A program made the position numbers and the translations under genes. The notes under the pieces were generated by a model. The model was given only the letters and a program-made list of their open reading frames with translations. It did not search any database and was not told where the DNA came from. 64,000 bases of DNA, from positions 1,021,748 to 1,085,747 of the forward strand of contig NZ_JAMLFX010000002.1 of NCBI RefSeq assembly GCF_023634765.1. Direction: 5' to 3'. Positions within the stretch are counted from its first letter, which is position 1. Each line of letters opens with the position of its first letter. Positions 43,356 through 52,875 of the stretch are shown here, in pieces. Source of the stretch: Pseudomonas sp. AKS31. GTDB lineage: Bacteria; Pseudomonadota; Gammaproteobacteria; Pseudomonadales; Pseudomonadaceae.

Positions 43356-46300
43356 TTACGCCAATTCAAGCTCGGCATTCGCAGCGACTGCAGGCACGAC
43401 CGCTTGCCCGCTCAACGCCAGATCCAGCAGCTCACGGTTGGCCACCGCATACATGGCGTAGTCCGTGCCGCTCGCCGCACGGATTTCCACCAGCATGGCG
43501 CGCCAGCGCGAGATCATGCTTTCGTGCTGTTCCATCCACAGCGCCAGGCGTGCTTCCACGTCCTGAGTGCCGTCGCCCTGTTGCAGGACGGAGATGGTGA
43601 TCGCACGTTGCTGCCAGTCGACGTCATCACGGAACGCTTCACGGGCCAGGGCTTGCCAGTTGTTTTCAACCGGCAGTGCGCTGATCTGTTGCAGGTACCA
43701 GGTGATATCCAGCGCACTGCCCACGGCGAAGTAGGCCTTGGCCACTTCGGCAGGGTTCTGGCCAGTCACGTCGGAAGCTTCGATGATCGGCAGCAGCGTG
43801 TACAGGTGCGAGGTGCCCGCCACCATACGCGCCAGCAATTCCGGCACACCGGCTTCGACGTACGCCTGATAACGCGCCTGCCAGTTTTCACGGATTTCGC
43901 CGCTCAGCAGTTCGTCGAGTTTCAGACCCAGCTCTTTCAGGTGCGGACCGAAGTGCGCGACGTCACGGGCAGCGTTCTGCTCGTTGCGACGGGCACGCAG
44001 GAACCAGCGCGTGGCACGGCGACCCAGACGCATCAGCTCGTCCATCAGCTCCAGCTGCACATCAGCGGAAACCTGATAGTCCAGCGCTTCGATCTGACGG
44101 AACCAGTGCGGGAGGTGGAAGATGTCACGCACGATCACGTAAGCGCCAGCCACGTTCGCCGGGCTCATGCCGGTCGACTCTTTGAGTCGTTGCACGAAGG
44201 TGATGCCCATGTGGTTGACCAGGTCGTTGGCGATCTGGGTGCTGACGATCTCGCGCTTCAGACGGTGACGACGCATGGCTTCGGAGAACTTGCTGACCAG
44301 GGTCGGCGGGAACGCCGTTTCCATGTCGCGGGTCAGGTAATCGTCGTCCGGCACCAAGGAGCCCAACAGCTGCTCTTTGAGGTCTATCTTGCTGTACGAG
44401 ATCAGCACCGACAGTTCAGGACGGGTCAGACCGTGGCCTTCAGCAATACGCTCGGCCAGTTGCTCTTCGGTCGGCAGGAACTCGATGGCACGGTCCAGCT
44501 TGCCACGGCCTTCCAGGTCGCTCATCAGACGCTTGTACTCAGCGATGCGCTCGTAAGCACGGCGCGCCGCCAGGGACAGGGCCTGAGTCTGCTTGTAGTT
44601 GTTGCCCAGCACCAGATTGCCGACTTCGTCGGTCATGCTCGCCAGCAACTGGTTGCGTTGCTTGTCGGTCATGTCACCGGCCTGAACCACTTCGTTCAGC
44701 AGGATCTTGATGTTCACTTCGTGGTCGGAGCAGTCCACGCCACCGGCGTTGTCGATGAAGTCGGTGTTGGAACCGCCGCCATTCAGGCCGAATTCCACAC
44801 GACCCAGTTGGGTCATGCCGAGGTTACCGCCTTCGCCCACTACTTTGCAGCGCAGCTCGTTACCGTTCACGCGCAGTGCATCGTTGGCTTTGTCGCCGAC
44901 GTCTGCATGGCTTTCAGTGCTGGCCTTGACGTAAGTACCGATACCGCCGTTCCACAGCAGATCCACCGGTGCCTTGAGCAAGGCGTTCAGCAGTTCGGTC
45001 GGGGTCAGCTTGTCGGCCTTGATGTCGAAGCGTTCCTGCATCTGCGGGGAGATCGCGATGCTCTTCGCGCTGCGCGAGAAGATACCGCCACCTTCGGACA
45101 TGATGCTGGTGTCGTAGTCGGTCCAGGCCGAACGCGGCAGGTCGAACATGCGCTGACGCTCGACGAAGCTGGTCGCCGGGTTCGGGTTCGGGTCGATGAA
45201 GATGTGCATGTGGTTGAAGGCCGCGACCAGTTGCAGCTTGTCGGACATCAACAGGCCGTTACCGAACACGTCACCGGCCATGTCACCGACGCCCACTACG
45301 GTGATGCTGTCTTCCTGAACATTGATGCCGCGCTCGCGGAAGTGACGTTGTACGCCAACCCACGCGCCTTTGGCGGTAATGCCCATTTTCTTGTGGTCAT
45401 AACCAGCCGAACCACCGGACGCAAACGCGTCACCCAGCCAGAAGCCGTAGTCGATGGCGATGCCGTTGGCGATGTCGGAGAAGGTTGCAGTGCCCTTGTC
45501 CGCTGCCACTACCAGGTACGGGTCATCGTCGTCATGCCGCACGACGTTGGCCGGCGGAACCAGCGCGCCGTCCTTCAGGTTGTCGGTGATGTCCAACAGG
45601 CCCGAGATGAAGATGCGGTAGCAGGCGATGCCCTCGGCCGCGATCTCGTCACGGCTGCCGCCCAGTGGCAGACGACGCGGCAGGAAGCCGCCCTTCGCGC
45701 CCACCGGCACGATGACCGAGTTCTTCACTTGCTGGGCTTTTACCAGGCCGAGGACTTCGGTACGGAAGTCTTCTTCACGGTCGGACCAGCGCAGACCACC
45801 ACGGGCAACGTTACCGAAGCGCAGGTGTACGCCTTCAACCCGTGGCGAGTAAACGAAGATTTCAAACTTCGGCACTGGCTTCGGCAGTTCAGGGATCGCG
45901 TGCGGGTTGAACTTGAAGCTGAAGTACGACTTGTTCTGGCCGTTGGCGTCAGTCTGATAGAAGTTGGTGCGCAGCGTGGCTTTGATCAGGTCGAGGTAAC
46001 GACGCAGGATGCGGTCTTCGTTGAGCACCTGAACATCGTCCAGTGCAGTCAGAATCGCTTGCTCCAGACGCTGCTGCTTGTCTTCCAGATCGTCGTCGCT
46101 GAGTTTGCGTGCCAGATAGAAGCGGGTCTTGAACAACCGGGTCAGTTCGCGAGCGATGTCGGTGTGGTTGTTCAGGGTGCTGGCGATGTAACCCAGATCG
46201 AAGCCCAGACGAATCTGCTTCAGATAACGCGCGTAAGCACGCAGCAGCGCCACGTCGCGCCATGGCAGGCCGGCGGTCAGGACCAGACGGTTGAACGCAT

Positions 46301-48251
46301 CGTTCTCGGCTTCGCCACGAACGATGTGGACGAAAGCGTCCTGCAGGGTGTCGTTGAGTTGCTGGATGTCGAGGTCCAGGCCTTCAGCGGCAGTGAACGC
46401 GAAGTCGTGAATCCAGAACTCGCGGCCATTGGTGTGACGCAGACGGTACGGGAATTCACCCAGCACGCGCAGGCCGAGGTTTTCCAGAATCGGCAGCACG
46501 TCGGACAGCGCCAGCGGGGTGTCGGCGTGGTACAGCTTGCAATGCAGCTCGCGCTGGCCGGAGACCTGGCCCAGCGGCTGATAGAAGCTCATCACCAGCG
46601 GATTTTTTTCGTTGAGGCTCAGCAGGTGCTGCATATCGACCACGGCCGAATGCGCAGCGAAACGCTCGCGGTAGCCGGCCGGGAAGCCTTTCGGGAAGTC
46701 GGCCAGCACGTTGGTGCCGTGGGCTTCGCCGAAGCTTTCGACGGTCAGTGCGGCGTAATCGTCCTGCCAGCTGCGGCACGCTTGTACGACTTCTTTTTCC
46801 AGCAGAACCGGGTCGATGTCGATGCGGTTCTTCGGATCGACACGCAGAATCAACTGCACGCGGGCCAGCACGGACTCGGAGAAGAAGGTCCAGAATTCGC
46901 AGTCGGAGGCCTTCAGGCGCTCCATCAGCACTTGCTGGATCTTCTGGCGAACTTCGGTGGAATAGATGTCGCGCGGCACGTAGGCCAGGCAGTAGCAGAA
47001 GCGACCGTACGGGTCTTTGCGCAGGAATACGCGGATCTTGTTGCGTTCCTGGATCTGCACGATCGACATCACGGTGGTGAACAGTTCGTCGACCGGGGTC
47101 TGGAACAGGTCATCACGCGGCAATACTTCGAGAACCTGCGCCAGTTCCTTGCCCAGGTGAGCCTTGGACTGGAAGCCGGAGCGACGCTCGATTTCTTCGA
47201 CCTTGCGGCGGATGAACGGGATGACCCGCACGCTCTCGCCATACACCGACGAGGTGTACAGGCCCATGAAGCGGTGTTCCTTGATGACTTTGCCGTCGGC
47301 GTCGATTTCACGGATCGACACGTAGTCCGGGTAGGCTGGACGGTGTACACGACTCGGGTGCGCAGCTTTGGCGAACGACAGCAGGGTCGGTTCGCGCAAG
47401 TAGGCAACGGCGTAGTCTTCGATGCGCAGGTCTTCGTAGGTCAGGCCGGTGCGCAGCAGTTTGGTCAGGCCGAGGAAGGAGTTCTGGTCGTATTCGATGT
47501 GGCCGCCGTCGGCCTGATCGGTGACCACGAATTCTTCGTAGCCGAGGAAGGTGAAGTGGTTGCCCACCAGCCATTCCAGGAAGCTTTTGATTTCGTTCTT
47601 TTCGTCGGCATCGATGGCAAACGCGCTGTTGTCGAGCTTGGCGAGGATTTCCTGCACCTTGTCTTTCATTGGCTCGAAATCGGCGACCGCAACGCGGACT
47701 TCACCGAGAACCTGTTCCAGCTCTTTGCTCAGAACATTCAGTTCGGCCGCGTTGGCGCAGCGGTCGATTTCCAGGTACATCAGCGACTCGTGCAGCACGC
47801 CTTCGCCGGTGCTGCCCTTCGGCAGGATTTCCAGCAGTTCGCCCTTGCTGCCACGACGCACGCTGAGCACGGTGGTCTGCAGGGTGTGGATGCTGTAGCC
47901 GCGACGATTCAGCTCGGTGCGGACCGAGTCGACCAGAAATGGCAGGTCGTGGTGCAGCACTTCGACCGCGGTGTGGGTCGACTGCCAGCCATGACGCTCG
48001 TAATCAGGGTTGTAGACGCGCACCTGCGGTTGCGTGTGATCGAAGCGCTCAAGCAGGCGCCACGCGGAAAGAGTACAGCCAGCGAGGTCGGAGAGGCGAC
48101 GTTGAGTCAGCTCGTCCAGGGAAATGATGCCGAAGAATTGTTCAGCGAACAGCGCCACTTGTGGCAGTGCCTGTTCACTGATGTGCTGCGCCAGTGCCGC
48201 TTGCAGTTGGTGCTGGAAGTCGGCTTTGCTGGCTGCGGTGAAGAACGCCAT
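43356..48251 (-). CDS. gdhB: NAD-dependent glutamate dehydrogenase, large (180-kDa) type
   Basis: A 1631-residue enzyme that oxidatively deaminates glutamate to 2-oxoglutarate with NAD, as in arginine and glutamate catabolism. It opens MAFFTAASKADFQHQL. The long N-terminal part has ACT-like regulatory domains (HHDLPFLVDSVRTELNRRGYSIH). The catalytic core includes RGGLRWSDREEDFRTEVLGLVKAQQVKNSVIVPVGAKGGF, VGVGDMAGDVFGNG and the C-terminal GAYVIVRDIFHLPHWF domain. Its length fits the family (about 1620). An upstream GTG extension to 48386 is rejected. In P. aeruginosa the moxR-like cluster lies nearby, as here. Confidence 0.95.
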   Translation of the reverse strand: MAFFTAASKADFQHQLQAALAQHISEQALPQVALFAEQFFGIISLDELTQRRLSDLAGCTLSAWRLLERFDHTQPQVRVYNPDYERHGWQSTHTAVEVLHHDLPFLVDSVRTELNRRGYSIHTLQTTVLSVRRGSKGELLEILPKGSTGEGVLHESLMYLEIDRCANAAELNVLSKELEQVLGEVRVAVADFEPMKDKVQEILAKLDNSAFAIDADEKNEIKSFLEWLVGNHFTFLGYEEFVVTDQADGGHIEYDQNSFLGLTKLLRTGLTYEDLRIEDYAVAYLREPTLLSFAKAAHPSRVHRPAYPDYVSIREIDADGKVIKEHRFMGLYTSSVYGESVRVIPFIRRKVEEIERRSGFQSKAHLGKELAQVLEVLPRDDLFQTPVDELFTTVMSIVQIQERNKIRVFLRKDPYGRFCYCLAYVPRDIYSTEVRQKIQQVLMERLKASDCEFWTFFSESVLARVQLILRVDPKNRIDIDPVLLEKEVVQACRSWQDDYAALTVESFGEAHGTNVLADFPKGFPAGYRERFAAHSAVVDMQHLLSLNEKNPLVMSFYQPLGQVSGQRELHCKLYHADTPLALSDVLPILENLGLRVLGEFPYRLRHTNGREFWIHDFAFTAAEGLDLDIQQLNDTLQDAFVHIVRGEAENDAFNRLVLTAGLPWRDVALLRAYARYLKQIRLGFDLGYIASTLNNHTDIARELTRLFKTRFYLARKLSDDDLEDKQQRLEQAILTALDDVQVLNEDRILRRYLDLIKATLRTNFYQTDANGQNKSYFSFKFNPHAIPELPKPVPKFEIFVYSPRVEGVHLRFGNVARGGLRWSDREEDFRTEVLGLVKAQQVKNSVIVPVGAKGGFLPRRLPLGGSRDEIAAEGIACYRIFISGLLDITDNLKDGALVPPANVVRHDDDDPYLVVAADKGTATFSDIANGIAIDYGFWLGDAFASGGSAGYDHKKMGITAKGAWVGVQRHFRERGINVQEDSITVVGVGDMAGDVFGNGLLMSDKLQLVAAFNHMHIFIDPNPNPATSFVERQRMFDLPRSAWTDYDTSIMSEGGGIFSRSAKSIAISPQMQERFDIKADKLTPTELLNALLKAPVDLLWNGGIGTYVKASTESHADVGDKANDALRVNGNELRCKVVGEGGNLGMTQLGRVEFGLNGGGSNTDFIDNAGGVDCSDHEVNIKILLNEVVQAGDMTDKQRNQLLASMTDEVGNLVLGNNYKQTQALSLAARRAYERIAEYKRLMSDLEGRGKLDRAIEFLPTEEQLAERIAEGHGLTRPELSVLISYSKIDLKEQLLGSLVPDDDYLTRDMETAFPPTLVSKFSEAMRRHRLKREIVSTQIANDLVNHMGITFVQRLKESTGMSPANVAGAYVIVRDIFHLPHWFRQIEALDYQVSADVQLELMDELMRLGRRATRWFLRARRNEQNAARDVAHFGPHLKELGLKLDELLSGEIRENWQARYQAYVEAGVPELLARMVAGTSHLYTLLPIIEASDVTGQNPAEVAKAYFAVGSALDITWYLQQISALPVENNWQALAREAFRDDVDWQQRAITISVLQQGDGTQDVEARLALWMEQHESMISRWRAMLVEIRAASGTDYAMYAVANRELLDLALSGQAVVPAVAANAELELA

Positions 48252-48755
48252 CTGTGGTACTCCGCTTAAGCTTGTTATTGATGGAAAGCGTCGCGTGCAA
48301 CACCCCTTTCGGGGCCTGTGTCGCCCTGTTCCTGATTCTCGGGCAGAGGAAACAGGGTGACAGGTGGGTGAAGCTGGACGGGACACTCAGGTCACATTCA
48401 CCTTCCATTGAATGGGCATCTGCAAAAGCGACTGCCAGCGGTGCCGACAATGCCTTTACGGGTGCTCATCCGTTGCGCAGCTTAAAGGGTGCGACAATGT
48501 GTCTGCTTGCGGTGCTGCGACATATTCGGTCATTGGCACGTAAACCGAGGGTTTCGCACCGCTAAACACTAGCACTCGTGGCGGAAAACGGCGGCCTGAA
48601 TGCCCGGATTTACGGTACATCCGTGCCAGAAATGACCGTTGACCCATGTCGCGTTCACGACACATCCTCTGACACTCTCACATGCAGAAATTCCCGAGGG
48701 CTGGCAGAATCGCGCCCATTAGCGACCGATACGCCCCTTGAGGCAGGAATTGACC
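48252..48755. other. Divergent promoter region of gdhB and the small acidic-protein gene
   Basis: A ~500-nt gap without a convincing gene. It should carry the promoters of both divergent genes. Short inverted repeats such as ACCCCTTTCGGGG are seen near 48302. No recognised operator is found. Confidence 0.45.
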
Positions 48756-49109
48756 ATGCAAATGACCACCGCCCTACTGATCGTCAACCCATGCGATGAC
48801 GAAGAAGACAACATGGCCATGCTCTGCTGCCACAGCGACAAGGGCGACATGTTTCTGATGAGCCGCTATCCGGATGAGAATGAGCTGGAGATCACTCTGG
48901 ATGGCGAGCCTTCTACGCTGGACGGGGTGAAAGTCACCCTGAGCAAGACGCTGCTGAAGATCGAGATTGGTGCGGCGGATGCCGATGCGTTGAATGGGGA
49001 TGATGTGCTGGAGATCAGCTTTAACCCGGATATGGTTGATCTGGATGAGGTGGTCGAGACCCTGAAGAACATCCTTGATGGAACTGGCACCTTCATTAAC
49101 GAAGCTTGA
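48756..49109 (+). CDS. Small acidic conserved Pseudomonas protein
   Basis: A 117-residue acidic protein (VNPCDDEEDNMAMLCCHSDKGDMFLMSRYPDENELEITL...) rich in Asp and Glu. It is predicted soluble and alpha/beta. I recall a similar small gene between gdhB and moxR in P. aeruginosa, so it looks conserved in position. AGGA lies upstream of the ATG at 48756; the frame continues upstream to 48738. Function unknown. Confidence 0.75.
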   Translation: MQMTTALLIVNPCDDEEDNMAMLCCHSDKGDMFLMSRYPDENELEITLDGEPSTLDGVKVTLSKTLLKIEIGAADADALNGDDVLEISFNPDMVDLDEVVETLKNILDGTGTFINEA

Positions 49110-49126
49110 TCGCGTCTGGGCTGGCC

Positions 49127-49223
49127 CCATCGCTGGCAAGCCAGCTCCCACAGTGATCGATGTGTTGCACAATTCGCATGCACAACGCTGAACCTGTGGG
49201 AGCTGGCTTGCCAGCGATGAGGC
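49127..49223. repeat. Facing pair of GTGGGAGCTGGCTTGCCAGCGATG repeats
   Basis: CATCGCTGGCAAGCCAGCTCCCAC and its exact inverse flank a ~45-nt spacer, the same arrangement as at 17551-17650. With flanks it fills most of the 49110-49399 gap before the moxR promoter. Confidence 0.88.
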
Positions 49224-49399
49224 CAGAACAGCCACCTCAACACTCCCCCACTACAAAAACCCAACAATTCCCCCAGTCATTTCCCGCACTTTGCGCAAAA
49301 TGCCGTTAGTCGCCACCCCCCGCGATGGATTAAAGTAACGCCCCCAGCCCCGGCGTTATCCGAACGCCTGTGGCCACCCCTTTCCAGGAACAGTCACCG

Positions 49400-50359
49400 A
49401 TGGAACATCGTGAAGCGCTGCTGGCGCTGCGAACCTTTCTTTCAACGCAGATTCTCGGCCAGGAAAAACTCATCGAGCGTTTGCTCATCGCCCTGCTCGC
49501 CGACGGCCACATGCTGGTCGAGGGCGCTCCGGGTCTGGCCAAGACCAAAGCGATCAAAGAACTCGCCGAGGGCATCGAAGCCCAGTTCCATCGCATTCAG
49601 TTCACCCCGGACCTGCTGCCAGCCGACATCACCGGCACCGAGATCTATCGCCCGGAAACCGGCAGTTTCGTGTTCCAGCAAGGGCCGATCTTCCACAACC
49701 TGGTGCTGGCGGACGAAATCAACCGTGCCCCGGCCAAGGTGCAATCGGCGCTGCTCGAAGCCATGGCCGAGCGTCAGGTCAGTGTTGGCCGCAGCACTTA
49801 TGAGCTGTCGCCGTTGTTTCTGGTGATGGCCACGCAAAACCCGATCGAGCAGGAAGGCACTTACCCGCTGCCGGAGGCCCAGCTCGACCGCTTCCTGATG
49901 CACGTGAAAATCGGTTTCCCGGACGCCGCCGTCGAACGCCGCATCCTCCAGCAGGCCCGTGGCGAAGCGTTGAACGGTGAAACCAAACCCGAACGCCGGG
50001 TCAGCCAGCAGGCAATCTTCGCCGCACGCAAGGAAATCCTCGGCCTGTACATGGCCGACGCCGTGGAGGAATACCTGGTGCAACTGGTCATGGCCACGCG
50101 CAACCCGGCCAAGTTCGACCCGGAAATGGCCGAGTGGATCGCCTATGGTGCCAGCCCGCGCGGCTCGATCGCCCTCGACCGCTGTGCACGCGCCCACGCC
50201 TGGCTGGCCGGCCGCGACTTCGTCAGCCCGGAAGACATCCAGGCCGTGCTATTCGATGTGTTGCGTCACCGCATCATTTTGTCGTTTGAAGCCGAAGCCG
50301 CCGGCATCGATCAGGATCGGGTGGTGCAGCGGATTCTCGACGTCGTAGCCGTCGCTTGA
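49400..50359 (+). CDS. MoxR-family AAA+ ATPase
   Basis: A 319-residue AAA+ protein of the MoxR group, thought to act as a chaperone for the VWA proteins encoded downstream. Walker A is GAPGLAKTK at 42-50. Walker B is LVLADEINRAP, and sensor-1 lies in FLVMATQNPIEQEGTYPLPEAQLDRF. The C-terminal lid carries GASPRGSIALDRCARAHAWLAGR. The ATG at 49400 has AGGA 12 nt upstream; a GTG at 49370 is in frame. It is the first gene of a six-gene operon running to 56245. Confidence 0.92.
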   Translation: MEHREALLALRTFLSTQILGQEKLIERLLIALLADGHMLVEGAPGLAKTKAIKELAEGIEAQFHRIQFTPDLLPADITGTEIYRPETGSFVFQQGPIFHNLVLADEINRAPAKVQSALLEAMAERQVSVGRSTYELSPLFLVMATQNPIEQEGTYPLPEAQLDRFLMHVKIGFPDAAVERRILQQARGEALNGETKPERRVSQQAIFAARKEILGLYMADAVEEYLVQLVMATRNPAKFDPEMAEWIAYGASPRGSIALDRCARAHAWLAGRDFVSPEDIQAVLFDVLRHRIILSFEAEAAGIDQDRVVQRILDVVAVA

Positions 50360-50364
50360 CCCCC

Positions 50365-51309
50365 ATGAACGCCCCCCTGCCGTCCGAACCGGGCATCCGC
50401 GTCAGCCTCGCCGAGCTGATCGAGATGCGTCACCGCGTGCGCGAGGTGCAGCTGTTTTCCACGCCGAGCCAGCGCAGCCCGCTGATCGGCCTGCATCACT
50501 CGAAATTCCGTGGCCGTGGCGTCGACTTCGATCAGGTGCGGGTCTATCAGGCTGGCGACGACGTGCGCACCATCGACTGGCGCGTCACGGCGCGCACGCA
50601 GGAGCCGCACACCAAGCTGTTCCATGAAGAACGCGAGCGGCCGATTTTCATCATGGTCGAGCAAAGCACACGGCTGTTTTTCGGCTCGGGGCTGATGTTC
50701 AAATCGGTACTGGCAGCGCAAGTAGCGGCGCTGATCGGCTGGGCTGCGCTCGGGCATAACGACCGGGTTGGCGGACTGGTATTCGGCGACAACGAGCACT
50801 ACGAAATCAAGCCACGGCGCAGCAAACAAAGCCTGCTGCAATTGCTCAATCGTCTGGTCAAGGTCAATCAGTCGCTGCACAGCGAGCGTGAACCGGATCG
50901 CGATGCGTTTGGCGTGGCGCTGCGCCGCGCCCGTGAAGTGCTGCGTCCTGGCAGTCTGGTGATTGTGATTTGCGATGAACGCGCGCTGTCCGACAGCGCC
51001 GAACAGCAACTGAGCCTGCTCTCGCGCCATTGCGATTTGCTGATGCTGCCGCTGTCCGATCCACTCGATCACGCCCTCCCCGCCGCTGGCCTGCTCAGGT
51101 TCGCCGAGCGTGGCGCGCAGCTTGAACTCGACACCCTCAACTTCGACCTGCGCCAGACCTACCGCGCCCAGGCCGAAGCACGCATCGCTCGCTGGGAATT
51201 GCTCGCGCAAAAGCTGCGGGTACTGCTGATGCCGCTGAGCACGCAGAGTGAAATGGTCGAGCAGATGCGCGAATTCCTCAATCCGCAGCGTCCGGGGAAA
51301 GGTCGATGA
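50365..51309 (+). CDS. DUF58-domain protein of the MoxR/Bat operon
   Basis: A 314-residue soluble protein of the DUF58 family, distantly related to VWA domains. The signature DFDQVRVYQAGDDVRTIDWRVTARTQEPHTKLFHEERERP is near residues 53-94. It lies 5 nt after moxR and overlaps the DUF4381 gene by 4 nt. Members accompany MoxR and VWA proteins and probably serve as their substrates or adaptors. ATG 50365 is used; the in-frame TTG at 50356 lies over the moxR stop. Confidence 0.9.
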   Translation: MNAPLPSEPGIRVSLAELIEMRHRVREVQLFSTPSQRSPLIGLHHSKFRGRGVDFDQVRVYQAGDDVRTIDWRVTARTQEPHTKLFHEERERPIFIMVEQSTRLFFGSGLMFKSVLAAQVAALIGWAALGHNDRVGGLVFGDNEHYEIKPRRSKQSLLQLLNRLVKVNQSLHSEREPDRDAFGVALRRAREVLRPGSLVIVICDERALSDSAEQQLSLLSRHCDLLMLPLSDPLDHALPAAGLLRFAERGAQLELDTLNFDLRQTYRAQAEARIARWELLAQKLRVLLMPLSTQSEMVEQMREFLNPQRPGKGR

Positions 51310-51803
51310 ACGGCCTCGAACAACTGCAACCACTGATCTCGCCGCCACCGATTGCCTTCTGGCCACCGGCGCCGGGTTGGTGGCTGCTGCTTCTATTGTT
51401 GCCGCTGCTGGGTTTCGCCGTGTGGAAGCTGCGGCGTTTCATTCCGATGAAGAAACGCCCGATCGTGCGCGCCGAACAACCGCTGGACCCCGTGCGTATC
51501 GCCGCGCTCGCCGAACTGGCGCAGATGCCCAAACCCTACGACGGCGCCCCGGCCGGTGCCTGGCTGCAACAACTCAACGGCCTGCTCAAACGGCTGTGCC
51601 GCAACCACTACCCCTACAGCCAGAGCCACACTCTCAACGGGCGTAAATGGCTGGCCTTTCTCGACAACCGTTGCCCGGCGGCCGGCCTGACGCGATGGAT
51701 GGTACTGGTTGAAGGCGCGTACAAACCGGAATGCAAACTCGACGACAAAGCCATCGCTGGCCTGACCCAAGCGGTCGACACGTGGATTCGCAAACATGTT
51801 TGA
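51306..51803 (+). CDS. DUF4381 membrane protein
   Basis: A 165-residue protein. The N-terminus LQPLISPPPIAFWPPAPGWWLLLLLLPLLGFAVW holds one membrane span (about residues 26-44), followed by a basic linker and a cytoplasmic helical domain (LNGLLKRLCRNHYPYSQSHTLNGRKWLAFLDNRC). This is the usual layout of DUF4381 in Bat-type operons. It overlaps both neighbours (ATGA with DUF58, 8 nt with the VWA gene). Confidence 0.88.
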   Translation: MNGLEQLQPLISPPPIAFWPPAPGWWLLLLLLPLLGFAVWKLRRFIPMKKRPIVRAEQPLDPVRIAALAELAQMPKPYDGAPAGAWLQQLNGLLKRLCRNHYPYSQSHTLNGRKWLAFLDNRCPAAGLTRWMVLVEGAYKPECKLDDKAIAGLTQAVDTWIRKHV

Positions 51804-52875
51804 GTTCGCCTGGGCGTGGATCTTTGTGCTGTTGCCGCTGCCGTGGCTGATGCGTCTGGTGCTGCCGGTGGCCGACAGTGGCGAGCCCGCCCTGAAAGTC
51901 AGCTTCCTCGCCGATCTGGAAGGCCTCGCCCGCCGTCGCGCCCGCGCCAATCTGCCGGCGTGGCGTCAGCAAGCGCCGTTCATGCTGTTGTGGCTGTTGC
52001 TGCTGACCGCCGCCGCCCGCCCGCAATGGCTCGGCGAACCGCTGCCGATTGCTGCCAGCGGGCGTGATCTGCTGGTGGCGGTGGACGTGTCCGGTTCGAT
52101 GGACTTCCCCGATATGCAATGGCAGGACGAAGAAGTCAGTCGTCTGTCGCTGGTTCAGCATTTGCTCGGCGACTTCCTCGAAAGCCGTGATGGTGACCGG
52201 GTCGGCCTGATCCTGTTCGGCAGTCAGGCGTATCTGCAAGCGCCACTGACCTTTGATCGCCACACCGTACGCGTCTGGCTCGACGAGGCGCGGATCGGCA
52301 TTGCCGGCAAGAACACTGCGATCGGCGACGCGATCGGTCTGGCGCTTAAACGCCTGCGCCTGCGTCCGGCGCAAAGTCGTGTGCTGATTCTGGTGACTGA
52401 CGGCGCCAACAATGGCGGCGAAATCAATCCGCTGACGGCGGCAAAACTCGCTGCGAGCGAAGGCGTAAAAATCTACCCGATCGGCATCGGCGCCAATCCC
52501 GAGGACAGCGGTTCGACCGGTCTGCTTGGGGTCAACCCGAGTCTGGATCTCGACGAACCGGCGCTCAAAGCCATCGCCGAGGTCACCGGCGGCCAGTATT
52601 TCCGAGCCCACGATGGCAAGGAACTGCAAGCCATCAAGGACACCCTCGATCAACTCGAACCGGTGACCCAACAACCGACCCAGGCCCGTCCGGCGCAAGC
52701 CTTGTATCACTGGCCTTTGGCGCTGGCGCTGTGGTTGAGCCTGTTGCTGGTCGCCCGTGAATTGTGGCCGGACAACCCGCTGCAACGGCTGTTCAGCAAG
52801 GAGCTGTATCTGCAAAGTCCGCTACCTGACTGGCGCGAGCGTCTCAAGCGCCTGCGTCTGCGGAGGCGCCGATGA
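51796..52875 (+). CDS. VWA-domain membrane protein (BatA-like)
   Basis: A 359-residue protein. Two N-terminal spans (about 5-24 and 61-76) flank a cytosolic loop. A VWA domain with an intact MIDAS motif D97VSGS101, a Thr loop and LILVTDGANNGGEINP follows, then a C-terminal span (LALALWLSLLLVARELW). It resembles BatA and is the likely metal-dependent ligand-binding partner of MoxR. It overlaps the next VWA/TPR gene by 4 nt. Confidence 0.9.
   Translation: MFEFAWAWIFVLLPLPWLMRLVLPVADSGEPALKVSFLADLEGLARRRARANLPAWRQQAPFMLLWLLLLTAAARPQWLGEPLPIAASGRDLLVAVDVSGSMDFPDMQWQDEEVSRLSLVQHLLGDFLESRDGDRVGLILFGSQAYLQAPLTFDRHTVRVWLDEARIGIAGKNTAIGDAIGLALKRLRLRPAQSRVLILVTDGANNGGEINPLTAAKLAASEGVKIYPIGIGANPEDSGSTGLLGVNPSLDLDEPALKAIAEVTGGQYFRAHDGKELQAIKDTLDQLEPVTQQPTQARPAQALYHWPLALALWLSLLLVARELWPDNPLQRLFSKELYLQSPLPDWRERLKRLRLRRRR

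Noticed and set aside
43404..48269. 1621-codon + strand frame opposite gdhB
   Set aside because: It is the mirror of a highly conserved enzyme gene with strong codon bias. The translated product has no recognisable domain.
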